Assembly: GCA_003054655.1 (NCBI GenBank) | Contig: QAYZ01000016.1 | Coordinates: 124,001-188,000, forward strand | Direction: 5' to 3' | Origin: Spartobacteria bacterium LR76 | Lineage (GTDB): Bacteria > Verrucomicrobiota > Verrucomicrobiia > Chthoniobacterales > Terrimicrobiaceae | Length of the DNA stretch: 64,000 bases | In this document: piece after piece, positions 29,427 through 37,810 of the stretch | Layout: every line of letters starts with the position of its first letter | Numbering within the stretch: the stretch's first letter is position 1 | Notes under the pieces: model-generated | What the model saw: only the letters and a program-made list of their open reading frames with translations | Database searches by the model: none | Told to the model about the DNA's origin: nothing | Program-made: the position numbers and the translations under genes

Positions 29427-29852
29427 GTGAAAGCAGCGACCATTGACGAGTATATTGAGAATGCAGCTTCGGGGATCGTGCCGGGCGAATTGGGGCGCCT
29501 GGCCGATCTCTCGGGGCGCTTGTGGGACAAGGTTGTCGAGGCCGATCCGGTCCGGCATCCCCGTCTCCAGGCGCAGGCCCGCATTCTCGAGATACTCCTC
29601 GTGACGTACCTGCCGAGCCAGGATGTGCTTCTCGCAGACGAGAGGCGCGCCCTGGCGGAACTCGGGGTGGCCGCATCCTACCTGCTCAAGGGCTACGACG
29701 TGATCCCTGACGAGGTGGAGGGAATCGGGTTCGATGACGATGCCTTTTTGATCGATGCTGTCTTCAGCCGCAATCGCGACGTGATCGAGCGGTGGATTTC
29801 CTCCCGGCTGGAAACCTCGATTTCTTCCTCACTCTTTGCTCCGACCCGATGA
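29427..29852 (+). CDS. YkvA/DUF1232-like protein
   Basis: 141-aa protein. The segment AASYLLKGYDVIPDEVEGIGFDDDAFLIDAVFSRN near residues 80-115 matches the DUF1232 core (usually S-P-x-D-x-I-P-D followed by G-x-x-DD). No clear membrane helix, unlike many family members; function unknown. The stop overlaps the terC start (ATGA), so the two are translated together. Confidence 0.65.
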   Translation: MKAATIDEYIENAASGIVPGELGRLADLSGRLWDKVVEADPVRHPRLQAQARILEILLVTYLPSQDVLLADERRALAELGVAASYLLKGYDVIPDEVEGIGFDDDAFLIDAVFSRNRDVIERWISSRLETSISSSLFAPTR

Positions 29853-30874
29853 CGCTTTTTCCTTTTGAACAGTATTGGGGATTTTACGCGGCTTTCTCCG
29901 TGTTGATCCTTGGGCTCCTCTCGCTGGATCTCTTTGTTTTTCATCGTCGCGCACACGCGGTGTCGATGAAGGAGGCTGCGGGCTGGAGTGTCTTCTGGGT
30001 TGCCCTGGGGCTCATCTTTGGCGTCGGCCTTTACTATTACAGCCTTTCCAGCTTTGCCGGGAATCCGGCCATGGCGGGGATGAACCATGCCGCCATGGCC
30101 GGGCAGGCGACGATCGAGTACTACACCGGTTTTGTCATCGAGAAGGCGCTGGCCGTCGACAACCTCTTCGTCTTCGTGATGATCTTCGCCTATCTCTCGA
30201 TCCCGGCGGAGTATCAGCATCGGGTGCTTTTTTTCGGCATCCTCGGCGCGCTCGTGTTCCGCGCGATCTTCATCGCGCTCGGTGCCGTGCTCTTCCAGTT
30301 TCACTGGGTTGTTATCTTCTTCGGAGTCTTGTTGATCCTGACCGGCATCAAGATCCTCATCGTGGCGGATACGAAGGACGATCCGTCGAAGAATCCGATC
30401 ATCCGCTTCCTCATGTCGCGCCTGCCGGTGACGGCTCTTGATGGACAGAAGTTCTTTGTCCGCAAGGCGGGCAAGTGGCTCGTCACGCCTTTGTTCGTGG
30501 CTCTCGTGTTCATCGAGGTCTCGGACATCATTTTTGCCGTGGATTCCGTGCCTGCGATCTTTGCCATTACGAAGGAACCGCTGATTGTTTTCACCTCGAA
30601 CGTCTTCGCCATCCTTGGCCTGCGAGCGATGTATTTCCTGCTCGCCGGGGCGGTGGACAAGTTCCACCTCCTGAAGTACGCGCTTGGCATCATCCTGATC
30701 TTCGTCGGTCTCAAGATGGCGTGGCTCAACGAGGCCTTCGGCGGCAAGTTCCCGATCACCTGGTCGCTCGGGATCATTCTCGGCCTGCTCGCCGCGGCCA
30801 TCGCAGCATCGTTCCTGCTGGCGAAAAGGCCCGTGCCGGTGACGGTCGGAGCCGATCCCTCCCGCGATGCATGA
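29849..30874 (+). CDS. TerC family membrane protein
   Basis: 341-aa integral membrane protein of the TerC/Alx family, linked elsewhere to Mn2+ export, tellurite resistance and metalation of exported proteins. Acidic motifs inside helices are clear: EKALAVDNLFVFVMIF and FIEVSDIIFAVDSVPAIFAITKEP. ATG at 29849 gives MTLFPFEQYWGFYAAF. A Met/His-containing loop (NPAMAGMNHAAMAG) lies between early helices. Convergent with a Mn/Fe-type ABC importer, consistent with metal homeostasis. Confidence 0.88.
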   Translation: MTLFPFEQYWGFYAAFSVLILGLLSLDLFVFHRRAHAVSMKEAAGWSVFWVALGLIFGVGLYYYSLSSFAGNPAMAGMNHAAMAGQATIEYYTGFVIEKALAVDNLFVFVMIFAYLSIPAEYQHRVLFFGILGALVFRAIFIALGAVLFQFHWVVIFFGVLLILTGIKILIVADTKDDPSKNPIIRFLMSRLPVTALDGQKFFVRKAGKWLVTPLFVALVFIEVSDIIFAVDSVPAIFAITKEPLIVFTSNVFAILGLRAMYFLLAGAVDKFHLLKYALGIILIFVGLKMAWLNEAFGGKFPITWSLGIILGLLAAAIAASFLLAKRPVPVTVGADPSRDA

Positions 30875-30882
30875 GCCACGCG

Positions 30883-31797
30883 TTATGCGTCGGCTCGTCC
30901 GCTTGGAGCGATCTGCGCAACGGCGGGGCGAGCCGATGTGCCGGCGAGAAATCGCCGGGCCAGCAACCCGCGCCTCGGTGCAAAGATCATGGCGAGGAGA
31001 AACTGGAGAGCCAGCACGAGCACGATACATGCGCCGGTGGCACCATTGATAAAGTAGCTGACGTACACGCCGACAATGCTGGAAAGGACCGCCGAGCCCG
31101 CGGCGATCTGGAGCATGTGCGTAAACCGGTGGCTCAATAAAAACCCGATGCAGCCCGGCGTGATGAGCATCGCCATCACGAGGATGATGCCTACGGCTTG
31201 GAGGGAAACGACGATGGCCAGCGCCACGAGCGAGAGCAGAGTATAGTAGAGACGCGTGGTGTTCAGCCCGATCGATCGGGCGTGGTTCGCATCGAAGCAG
31301 AAGAGCAGGAGATCTTTGCGCAGAAGCAGGATCGCGAGCAACGTGAGACCGCCGATGATCACTGTCTGGAGGATGAGCGAGTGTGAGATGCCGAGCAGGC
31401 TGCCGAAAAGGATGTGGTTGAGATGGATGTCGGTTTTGACCTTGGTAAACAACACCAACCCCAGGCCAAACAGCCCCGTAAAGACGATTCCCATGACGGT
31501 GTCTTCCTTCACCCGGCTGTGGGATTTGATGAAGCCTGTCGCGGAAGCGCAAAGCAGCCCTGCGGCAAATGCTCCTAATGAGAGCGGCAGTCCCACGATG
31601 TAAGCCAGCACGATGCCCGGCAGCATCGCGTGGGAGATGGCGTCGCCCATGAGCGACCAGCCCTTCAGCACGAGATAACAAGACAGCATGGCACAGACCA
31701 CTCCGACCAGCACGCCGACGCCGAGCGCCTCGAGCATGAACTGGTGGCGGAACGGCGCAGCCGGGTCCTGGAGGAAAAGTTCGATGGCCGCGTTCAT
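30883..31797 (-). CDS. Metal ABC transporter permease (second)
   Basis: 304-aa ABC-3 family permease, about eight helices, paralogous to the permease just upstream. Signature: [38 protein letters not shown] and [23 protein letters not shown]. Its ATG overlaps the upstream permease stop (ATGA). With its neighbours it forms a four-gene manganese/iron uptake operon of the SitABCD/MntABCD layout with two different permeases. Confidence 0.9.
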   Translation of the reverse strand: MNAAIELFLQDPAAPFRHQFMLEALGVGVLVGVVCAMLSCYLVLKGWSLMGDAISHAMLPGIVLAYIVGLPLSLGAFAAGLLCASATGFIKSHSRVKEDTVMGIVFTGLFGLGLVLFTKVKTDIHLNHILFGSLLGISHSLILQTVIIGGLTLLAILLLRKDLLLFCFDANHARSIGLNTTRLYYTLLSLVALAIVVSLQAVGIILVMAMLITPGCIGFLLSHRFTHMLQIAAGSAVLSSIVGVYVSYFINGATGACIVLVLALQFLLAMIFAPRRGLLARRFLAGTSARPAVAQIAPSGRADA

Positions 31798-32669
31798 GCC
31801 GAGGCCTCCTGGAGTGTGTTTGTGATCGCCTTCCGACCGGCGCGACGCGCCGCGAGCATCCCGTGTTTGGGAGCAAAGGCGAGCGCGAGCAGAAACAGCG
31901 ACGTCTGGAGCACAACGATGCAACCCCCGACAGAACCATCGAGGAAGTAGCTGGCATAGGCTCCGGCGGCGGAGGTCAGGACACCCATGGCGGAAGCGAT
32001 GCCGAGCATCTTTCCAAACCGGTCGGTCAGCAGATAGGCCGTCGCGCCAGGTGTGACGAGCATGGCCACGACGAGGCAGGCACCGACTGCCTGGAGGGCG
32101 GCCACCGCAACCGCCGAGAGCAGCGCGAGCAGGACGAAATGCAGCGCGGTGGTGTTCAGCCCAATCGAGCGGGCCTGGTTGGGATCGAAGCAGAAAAGCA
32201 GAAGGTCCTTCCATTTCGCGAGCAGCACGGCCATGGCAACGCCGCAGATGATGATCGCCTGAAGGATGTCGAAATCGGCGATGCCCAGCATGTTGCCGAA
32301 AACGATGGTGCGGAGATTGAAGCCGGTGGGATAGAGCGAAATGAGCAGCAGGCCCAGGGCGAAGAAGGCGGTGAAAACGACACCTATGGTGGCATCCTCG
32401 CGAATCGGTGTCTTGGCTTTGACAAAACCCATGGCTGCGGCGGCGAGCAATCCCGCGAAGAATGCGCCTACGGCAAAGGGGAGGCCGAGCATCACGGCAA
32501 CGGCTACACCCGGCACGATCGAGTGGGAGAGTGCGTCGCCCATCAGCGACCAACCCTTGAGCGTGACAAAACACGAAAGAAACGCGCAGACGCCTCCGAT
32601 GAGCGCACTCACGAAGATCGCCTTGAGCATGTACTCGTATTGGAACGGGATGGATAACTGCTCGATCAC
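31794..32669 (-). CDS. Metal ABC transporter permease (first)
   Basis: 291-aa ABC-3 permease: [55 protein letters not shown] and [24 protein letters not shown]. The start is a GTG at 32669 overlapping the ATPase gene stop (GTGA). It pairs with the downstream permease, probably as a heterodimer, as SitC/SitD do. Confidence 0.9.
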   Translation of the reverse strand: MIEQLSIPFQYEYMLKAIFVSALIGGVCAFLSCFVTLKGWSLMGDALSHSIVPGVAVAVMLGLPFAVGAFFAGLLAAAAMGFVKAKTPIREDATIGVVFTAFFALGLLLISLYPTGFNLRTIVFGNMLGIADFDILQAIIICGVAMAVLLAKWKDLLLFCFDPNQARSIGLNTTALHFVLLALLSAVAVAALQAVGACLVVAMLVTPGATAYLLTDRFGKMLGIASAMGVLTSAAGAYASYFLDGSVGGCIVVLQTSLFLLALAFAPKHGMLAARRAGRKAITNTLQEASA

Positions 32670-33553
32670 GACGGGTCTCCCTGTTTCTTTTCCTTTGCCA
32701 GCCTGTGCTCCAGATGGCCGCCGCGACCGAGCACCACGGGACGCTCGTCATCGGTCAAAAGTGTCACCGCCCGCCCGTCCGTATCGTCCACCGTGGACTG
32801 ATCGAACTGGAAGTGACGCAGCACACCGCCGAAGGCGAGGGTCAGGTTGGCCTGGGTGAAGACTTCCTCCGTCGGGCCAAATGCCAGCACCGTGCGATTG
32901 ATGAGCACGACCTGGTCGCAAAACTCCGGTACGGAACCGAGATTGTGGGTGGACACGAGCATGATGTGCCCGGCCTCTCTCAATTCGCGAAGCAGGTCGA
33001 TGATGGCGGCCTCGGTTTTCACGTCCACCCCGGTGAACGGTTCGTCGAGCAGGATGACCCGACCGCCTTGCGCGAGGGCGCGGGCCAGGAAGACGCGTTT
33101 TTTTTGGCCCCCGGAAAGCTCACCGATCTGGCGGTCCCGGAAGTCCCACATCTTCACCCTCTCAAGGCTCTCTCGGACCAGCCGCTTGTCTTCGGCGCGC
33201 GGGATGCGCAGAAAATTCATAAAGCCATAACGGCCCATCATCACGACGTCCCACACGCTCACCGGGAAGGTCCAGTCGACCTCCTCGGATTGAGGGACAT
33301 AGGCGACCCAGTTTTTCTTTTGCGCCTCTTTGACAGGACGCCCGCCGATGGTCACCGATCCTCTCGATGGCCTGACGAACCCCATGATCGCCTTGAACAG
33401 CGTGGATTTTCCGCTGCCATTCACGCCGACGAGCGCGCAGATGGAGCCGTGCCTGAGATGAAACGAGGCATCGTGAAGCGCGGTGTGACCGTTATTATAG
33501 GTCACCGTGACGTTGCTCACATTGACGTCTAGAGGAGTGGACTTGCAGGTCAT
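32666..33553 (-). CDS. Metal ABC transporter ATP-binding protein
   Basis: 295-aa ATPase of the Mn/Zn/Fe import family. Walker [10 protein letters not shown], signature [15 protein letters not shown], Walker [13 protein letters not shown] and the H-loop STHNLG are all intact. The segment [23 protein letters not shown] is typical of MntB/SitB. A C-terminal tail of about 45 residues after the ATPase domain is hydrophilic and unassigned. 67 bases downstream of the binding-protein gene. Confidence 0.93.
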   Translation of the reverse strand: MTCKSTPLDVNVSNVTVTYNNGHTALHDASFHLRHGSICALVGVNGSGKSTLFKAIMGFVRPSRGSVTIGGRPVKEAQKKNWVAYVPQSEEVDWTFPVSVWDVVMMGRYGFMNFLRIPRAEDKRLVRESLERVKMWDFRDRQIGELSGGQKKRVFLARALAQGGRVILLDEPFTGVDVKTEAAIIDLLRELREAGHIMLVSTHNLGSVPEFCDQVVLINRTVLAFGPTEEVFTQANLTLAFGGVLRHFQFDQSTVDDTDGRAVTLLTDDERPVVLGRGGHLEHRLAKEKKQGDPS

Positions 33554-33620
33554 TGAGTTCCTTTCCGGCCATTTGTCCCGAGGGAAGGACTGGGGATCAT
33601 TAGCTGTCGTTTTATTGACT

Positions 33621-34532
33621 TTACTGCCCGGTGAAGCCCTTGACGATCGTGTCCGCGTTGTATCGGAGCAGTTTGAGGTAGGTCGATGCCGGGCCGTCGT
33701 CGGTTGTGAGAGAGTCGACGTAGAGCACGCCGCCGTATTTCGCTCCGGTCTCCTTGGCGACCTGAAGCATGGCCTTGGGGCTGATCGTGCTTTCGCTGAA
33801 TACGACGGGGATTTCGTCTTTGCGCACCGTATCGACGACTTTGCGCACCTGCTGCGGCGTGCCTTCCTCGTCGGCGTTTACGGGCCAGAGGTAGAGTTCC
33901 TTCATCCCGTAGTTGCGGAGCAGGTAGGAAAACGCCCCCTCGCAGGAAACCAGCGTACGCTGATTTTCCGGGATCTGTGCGAGCTTCTCGCGGACCGGTT
34001 CGTCGATGGCCTTGAGTTCCTTGATATATGCCGCCGCGTTGGCGTTGTAGGTTTCCTCGTTCGCCGGATCGATCTGCACCAGCGCCTTGCGGATGTTCTC
34101 CGTATAGATCACAGCGTTGGCAGGGGACATCCAGGTATGGGGGTTGGGTTTCCCGTTGTACGGGCCTTCCGAGATGCTCATCGGCTCGATGCCCTCGGAG
34201 AGAACCGCGACCGGCACGCCTTTCACGTTCTTGAAGAATTTTTCGAACCAGCGCTCAAGGCCCATGCCGTTGTAAAGCACCAGGTCGGCTGACTGTGCTT
34301 TGACGATATCCAGCGGGGTGGGTTCGTATTCATGAATCTCCGCTCCGGGCTTGGTGATGGATTCCACGATGGCTTTGTCGCCAGCGACATTCTGAGCCAT
34401 GTCCTGAATGATGGTGAAGGACGTGAGGATGCGCTTGGGTTTGGCGGGCTGGGGGGTATCCGCCGCCTGTGCGCCGACAAAGGTGGTGGCGACAATCGTG
34501 AGGCATAAGAGAGTGAGATGTCTGGCTTTCAT
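33621..34532 (-). CDS. Metal ABC transporter substrate-binding protein (SitA/MntA-like)
   Basis: 303-aa periplasmic cluster A-I metal-binding protein with a signal peptide ([20 protein letters not shown]). Metal ligands expected for Mn/Fe binders: His in EIHEYEPTP, His in NPHTWMSP, Glu in [10 protein letters not shown], and Asp in [12 protein letters not shown]. It lacks the His-rich loop of ZnuA, so manganese or iron is likelier than zinc. First gene of the importer operon; a palindrome resembling an MntR box lies 44 bases upstream. Confidence 0.93.
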   Translation of the reverse strand: MKARHLTLLCLTIVATTFVGAQAADTPQPAKPKRILTSFTIIQDMAQNVAGDKAIVESITKPGAEIHEYEPTPLDIVKAQSADLVLYNGMGLERWFEKFFKNVKGVPVAVLSEGIEPMSISEGPYNGKPNPHTWMSPANAVIYTENIRKALVQIDPANEETYNANAAAYIKELKAIDEPVREKLAQIPENQRTLVSCEGAFSYLLRNYGMKELYLWPVNADEEGTPQQVRKVVDTVRKDEIPVVFSESTISPKAMLQVAKETGAKYGGVLYVDSLTTDDGPASTYLKLLRYNADTIVKGFTGQ

Positions 34533-34575
34533 GGATTCACTTGTCGGGTCGATGTGTCGGATTGTGCGGGTTGAA

Positions 34576-34593
34576 ATGTAGCTCAGGCTACAT
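34576..34593. promoter_or_regulatory. MntR-like palindrome before the metal importer
   Basis: Perfect ATGTAGC-N4-GCTACAT inverted repeat, 44-61 bases before the start of the binding-protein gene. It resembles the enterobacterial MntR box (half-site ACATAGC, N4 spacer). The gene content predicts repression by Mn2+ (or Fe2+) through a DtxR/MntR-family protein not in this window. Confidence 0.6.
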
Positions 34594-34723
34594 GGTGAAG
34601 TTATTGCTACGTGCGCGAGTATGGATTGTCAACGGTCTTTTCCGGAGATCGGAGTGCCGGGACTCGATGGTGTGCGTGCGGGAAAAGCCGATACCTCGGG
34701 TACGCGATACCCCGGCCTCTTTC

Positions 34724-35077
34724 TCAGATTGGCTTTGAGTCGCTGGCAGGGCGTTTGCCAGCCCATTGGAGAAGCGCATCCAGGGCGGGGCAAAGGGACT
34801 GGCCCCATTGGGTAAGTGAATACTCGACTTTGGGTGGAATCTCCGGGTACACGCGCCGGAAGACGATTCCGTCTTTCTCGAGCTGTCGCAACTGCTGGGC
34901 GAGCATTTTTTGGGTCACGGCAGGGATGGCGCGTTCGAGTTCCGAGAACCGGCGCACGCCTCCGTCGAACAACTGAAAAAGAATCAGGAGCTTCCAGCGG
35001 CCTTCGAGCATTTTGAGCGCCTTTTCCACGTCGATCGCCGCTGTCTCGGGCGTATAGGGAACGCCTGTTGGATCCAT
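34724..35077 (-). CDS. HxlR family transcriptional regulator
   Basis: 117-aa winged helix regulator: DVEKALKMLEGRWKLLILFQLFDGGVRRFSELERAIPAVTQKMLAQQLRQLEKDGIVFRRVYPEIPPKVEYSLTQWG is a textbook HxlR domain. ATG at 35077 is preferred; another ATG nine codons upstream is possible. No Cys sensor like that of YodB is seen in the N-terminus. Divergent from an NTF2-like gene and an SDR, which it probably controls. Confidence 0.88.
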   Translation of the reverse strand: MDPTGVPYTPETAAIDVEKALKMLEGRWKLLILFQLFDGGVRRFSELERAIPAVTQKMLAQQLRQLEKDGIVFRRVYPEIPPKVEYSLTQWGQSLCPALDALLQWAGKRPASDSKPI

Positions 35078-35131
35078 ACTTACTTTTTTGTGGGTTCTTC
35101 CCATTTCGGAACTATGGACTATCGTGCGGCC

Positions 35132-35470
35132 ATGACAACGAGCAATTCCCTGGAAGTCCCGACACCCCTCGCGAGTTACATCGAAGCAGCCAACGCCGGA
35201 ACTGCCGCGGCAGCTCTGGCGGCTTTCTCCGAATCTGCCGTCGTGCAGGACGAAGGCGCAGTGCGCCGTGGACATGAGGCGATCCGCGAGTGGATCGAGG
35301 AGACGGTTGGAAAATACCAGTTTCACATCACGCCTCTCGATGTCCGGGAGGCGGGCGATCATGTCGTAGTGCATTGCCAGGTCAGTGGCAGCTTTCCCGG
35401 GAGTCCGGTGGAGCTCGATTTCGAGACCATTACCTCCAGCAGCAAAATCTCCCACCTCGCCATCCGATGA
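35132..35470 (+). CDS. NTF2-like (SnoaL-type) protein
   Basis: 112-aa protein of the NTF2-like fold: VPTPLASYIEAANAGTAAAALAAFSESAVVQDEGAVRRGHEAIREWIEETVGKYQFHITP. Members of this group bind or isomerise small molecules; no catalytic role can be assigned. ATG at 35132 gives the usual MTTSNSLEVP start; ATG 35114 would add six residues. The stop overlaps the SDR start (ATGA). Confidence 0.75.
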   Translation: MTTSNSLEVPTPLASYIEAANAGTAAAALAAFSESAVVQDEGAVRRGHEAIREWIEETVGKYQFHITPLDVREAGDHVVVHCQVSGSFPGSPVELDFETITSSSKISHLAIR

Positions 35471-36258
35471 ACAGCGTTTCTGCCCAGGAGTTTGAAGGTC
35501 GGCGTGTCCTGATCACCGGCGGAACCAAAGGAGCGGGAGCGGCCATGGTTCATCGGTTTAGCTCGGCTGGCGCGCGGGCCGCCACCACGGCGCGGTCGCC
35601 AGTCTGTCCAGACGGGGTGAAGTGCGAGCTTTACATCCCGGCTGATGTTGCGACGCCTGCAGGGGCCGCAAATGTTGGCCGCACCCTCATTGAGCAATGG
35701 GGTGGAGTGGATGTACTGATTCACAATGTAGGAGGGTCAGCCACGCCCGGCGGGGGATTTGCCGCGATCACGGATGAACTCTGGGAGCAGGAGCTGAATG
35801 TGAATCTCCTGGCGGCCGTGCGGCTCGACCGGTCGCTGCTGCCTTTGATGATCGAGCGAGGAAGCGGGGTCGTCATTCATATCTCCTCCATCCAAGGCCG
35901 TCTCCCCTTGCCGGAATCGACCACCGCCTATGCTGCAGCCAAGGCGGCGCTGACCACCTACAGCAAATCCTTGTCCAAGGAAGTCGGTCCCAAAGGCGTG
36001 CGCGTGCTTTCAGTCGCTCCGGGCTGGATTTACACGTCCGCCGCCGAAGCGCTTGTGAAGCGTATCGCCGATCAAGGTGGCGTCGGCGAGGATGCGGCCC
36101 GTCAGCAAATCCTCGATTCGCTGGGGGGCATTCCGATCGGGCGCCCGGCGATGCCGGAGGAGGTGGCCGATCTGGTTGCCTTCCTGGCTTCTCCCCGTGC
36201 TGCCTCAATTCATGGAACGGAGTTCGTCATCGATGGGGGAACGATCCCGACGGTCTGA
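35467..36258 (+). CDS. Short-chain dehydrogenase/reductase
   Basis: 263-aa SDR with the cofactor motif TGGTKGAGAAM near residue 18, the HNVGG (NAG-like) motif near 90, and the catalytic Ser-Tyr-x3-Lys set in HISSIQ...AYAAAKAALTTYSKSL. The C-terminal GTEFVIDGGTIPTV is typical. Substrate unknown. Translationally coupled to the NTF2-like gene and divergent from the HxlR regulator, a layout common for inducible detoxification enzymes. Confidence 0.9.
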   Translation: MNSVSAQEFEGRRVLITGGTKGAGAAMVHRFSSAGARAATTARSPVCPDGVKCELYIPADVATPAGAANVGRTLIEQWGGVDVLIHNVGGSATPGGGFAAITDELWEQELNVNLLAAVRLDRSLLPLMIERGSGVVIHISSIQGRLPLPESTTAYAAAKAALTTYSKSLSKEVGPKGVRVLSVAPGWIYTSAAEALVKRIADQGGVGEDAARQQILDSLGGIPIGRPAMPEEVADLVAFLASPRAASIHGTEFVIDGGTIPTV

Positions 36259-36335
36259 GTAGACAGGGCGGAGGCAATGGCAGAATGGCCTCAAATCATC
36301 CCGCCTTGATCGTGCAGCGCTAGGGCGTCGCTTCG

Positions 36336-37529
36336 TCAGTTCCCTGCTCCTAAGCGATCACTCTCAATCGCGCGAAGGACAATCTCGAAAGGAATCTGGA
36401 CCGAGGTTCGGCAATAGAAGGTCTCCATAGAGTCGAAGCTTCCGTTTTCAAAGTACTTGTTGCCCGGTGATCCGCCGCCGCATACGCCAAAGAAAGCGCA
36501 TGTCTCTCGGCACTTCGTCACTCCTGCCTGGATGGCATTCAGAACCTTTTGAAACTTCACGGTTTGCGCCGCTGCGAGCAAGTTGTCGTTGTGGACATTG
36601 CCAAATGCAAATTTGCCCAGGTCCGGAAAGTTGAAGCCGAGCAGCTCGGGAGAGTAGGTGGCAAAGTTGCCTTCCCAGTCGATACTGAGGATGCCGAATG
36701 GGCGCACCTGATCATTCAGGAGTTCGCCAGCCGATCCGCCATTGCCCATGAGCAGATGGGCCCGGGCGTTTTCAAATTCGCGGATGCGCAGCTTCCCTCC
36801 GTCCGCCGCCTGGCGTTCAAAAAGCCGCGAGAAGAAGGAGCGCACGAGCTCGGTCCCCGGTTCGGTAAGCGAGGAGGAGGCATTGGCACCCTCCTGTTCC
36901 TCGATGTTGAATCCGACTTCCTCCAGACCGGCGTCGCGGAAAAAATCATAGATTGCATCGGGTTGGGAAAGAGCCTGCCGGGTGACGACGGAGATCACGT
37001 GCACGGGAATGCCGTGACGCTGCAGGGCGCTCACGCCCCTCATGGCGGCGGCATGCGTGCCGCGTCCCGAGCGGGTGCGGCGATGGAGGTCGTGGAGATC
37101 GGCAGGGCCGTCAATACTCACGCCGATGCAGGTGCGATGTTCACGGAAAAACCTGCACCAGTCCTCGGTAATCAGCGTGGCATTGGTCTGAAACGAATGC
37201 CGTACCTGAATGTGAGAGGGTTTGGTGTTCTCAATGATCCGGAAGGCCTCGCGATACCATTCCAAAGGTACGGCAAGCGGCTCCCCGGCGTGCCAGACGA
37301 TGGTGAGCTCGCGAGAGACGAGATCCGTCGAGAAGACCTGATTTACCGCTGCCCGCAGCGTCTCGAAGCTCATCCGGTTTCGGGAGGTGCGACCGGGCAG
37401 ATAGCAATAGTCGCAGTTGACGTTGCAAAACGGCGACGCCTGCAGGATGAGCAGGCTCAGCCACGATTGCTCCGGCCTGCCGCCGGAGATCGGGCGAAGG
37501 GGCTCGGGAGGCGCTATGGCCTCCGGCAT
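36336..37529 (-). CDS. grrM: GrrM/OscB-type cyclophane-forming radical SAM/SPASM maturase
   Basis: 397-aa peptide-modifying radical SAM enzyme. The SAM cluster motif is C35-x3-C39-x2-C42 (CNVNCDYCYLPGR); the SPASM region includes KCRETCAFFGVCGGGSPGNKYFENG and a final Cys in ETFYC. WHAGEPL, SIDGP.DLHD and GFNIEEQEGAN match the GrrM (TIGR04261) type. Characterised relatives crosslink an aromatic ring to the beta-carbon of a residue two positions later in Trp/Phe-x-Asn motifs. ATG 37529 overlaps the precursor TAA (TAATG); an in-frame GTG at 37568 lies inside the precursor gene. Confidence 0.9.
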   Translation of the reverse strand: MPEAIAPPEPLRPISGGRPEQSWLSLLILQASPFCNVNCDYCYLPGRTSRNRMSFETLRAAVNQVFSTDLVSRELTIVWHAGEPLAVPLEWYREAFRIIENTKPSHIQVRHSFQTNATLITEDWCRFFREHRTCIGVSIDGPADLHDLHRRTRSGRGTHAAAMRGVSALQRHGIPVHVISVVTRQALSQPDAIYDFFRDAGLEEVGFNIEEQEGANASSSLTEPGTELVRSFFSRLFERQAADGGKLRIREFENARAHLLMGNGGSAGELLNDQVRPFGILSIDWEGNFATYSPELLGFNFPDLGKFAFGNVHNDNLLAAAQTVKFQKVLNAIQAGVTKCRETCAFFGVCGGGSPGNKYFENGSFDSMETFYCRTSVQIPFEIVLRAIESDRLGAGN

Positions 37530-37807
37530 TACCAGTTCCGGAAGTTGTGCCAGTAGTTCCGCCACCACATCAGGTCGGGATCGGCGGATTCACTCGTACG
37601 GTTTCCGGTGACGAGCCCCTGTTCGTTGGCGATATGACGCCGGGCATCCTCGATCCGGGTAGAGAGCTCCTTCTGGGCGTCGGTGGTCGGAATCGGCGCG
37701 GATGTCGCGGAGGCGGACTGGACGCCGGCGGCGACGACCGCTCCGCCGAGGAGCAACGCCTTCAGGTGGTCGGTTAGCGGTACTGTGGCAGGAGTGGGCT
37801 TGGACAT
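37529..37807 (-). CDS. RiPP precursor peptide with three aromatic-x-Asn motifs
   Basis: 92 aa. The N-terminus has a hydrophobic, signal-like stretch (LKALLLGGAVVAAGVQSASA, about 15-34). A polar leader with KELSTRIEDARRHI (46-59) follows, resembling the conserved leader helix of GrrA precursors. The last 12 residues hold W82-R-N84, W86-H-N88 and F89-R-N91 and end in Trp92. These are three candidate cyclophane sites. Unlike classic GrrA it has no Gly-rich repeats. The stop overlaps the maturase start, and the gene begins three bases after the upstream stop. Confidence 0.82.
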   Translation of the reverse strand: MSKPTPATVPLTDHLKALLLGGAVVAAGVQSASATSAPIPTTDAQKELSTRIEDARRHIANEQGLVTGNRTSESADPDLMWWRNYWHNFRNW

Positions 37808-37810
37808 AGG

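Noticed and set aside
29693-31957. A 754-codon minus-strand frame across terC and the ABC permease genes
   Set aside because: It is antisense to terC and out of frame with both permeases, whose family motifs are in another frame.
36259-36335. Terminator between the SDR and the maturase genes
   Set aside because: GGCGGAGGC and GCCTC...CCGCC can pair only with bulges and no T-run follows, so support is too weak.
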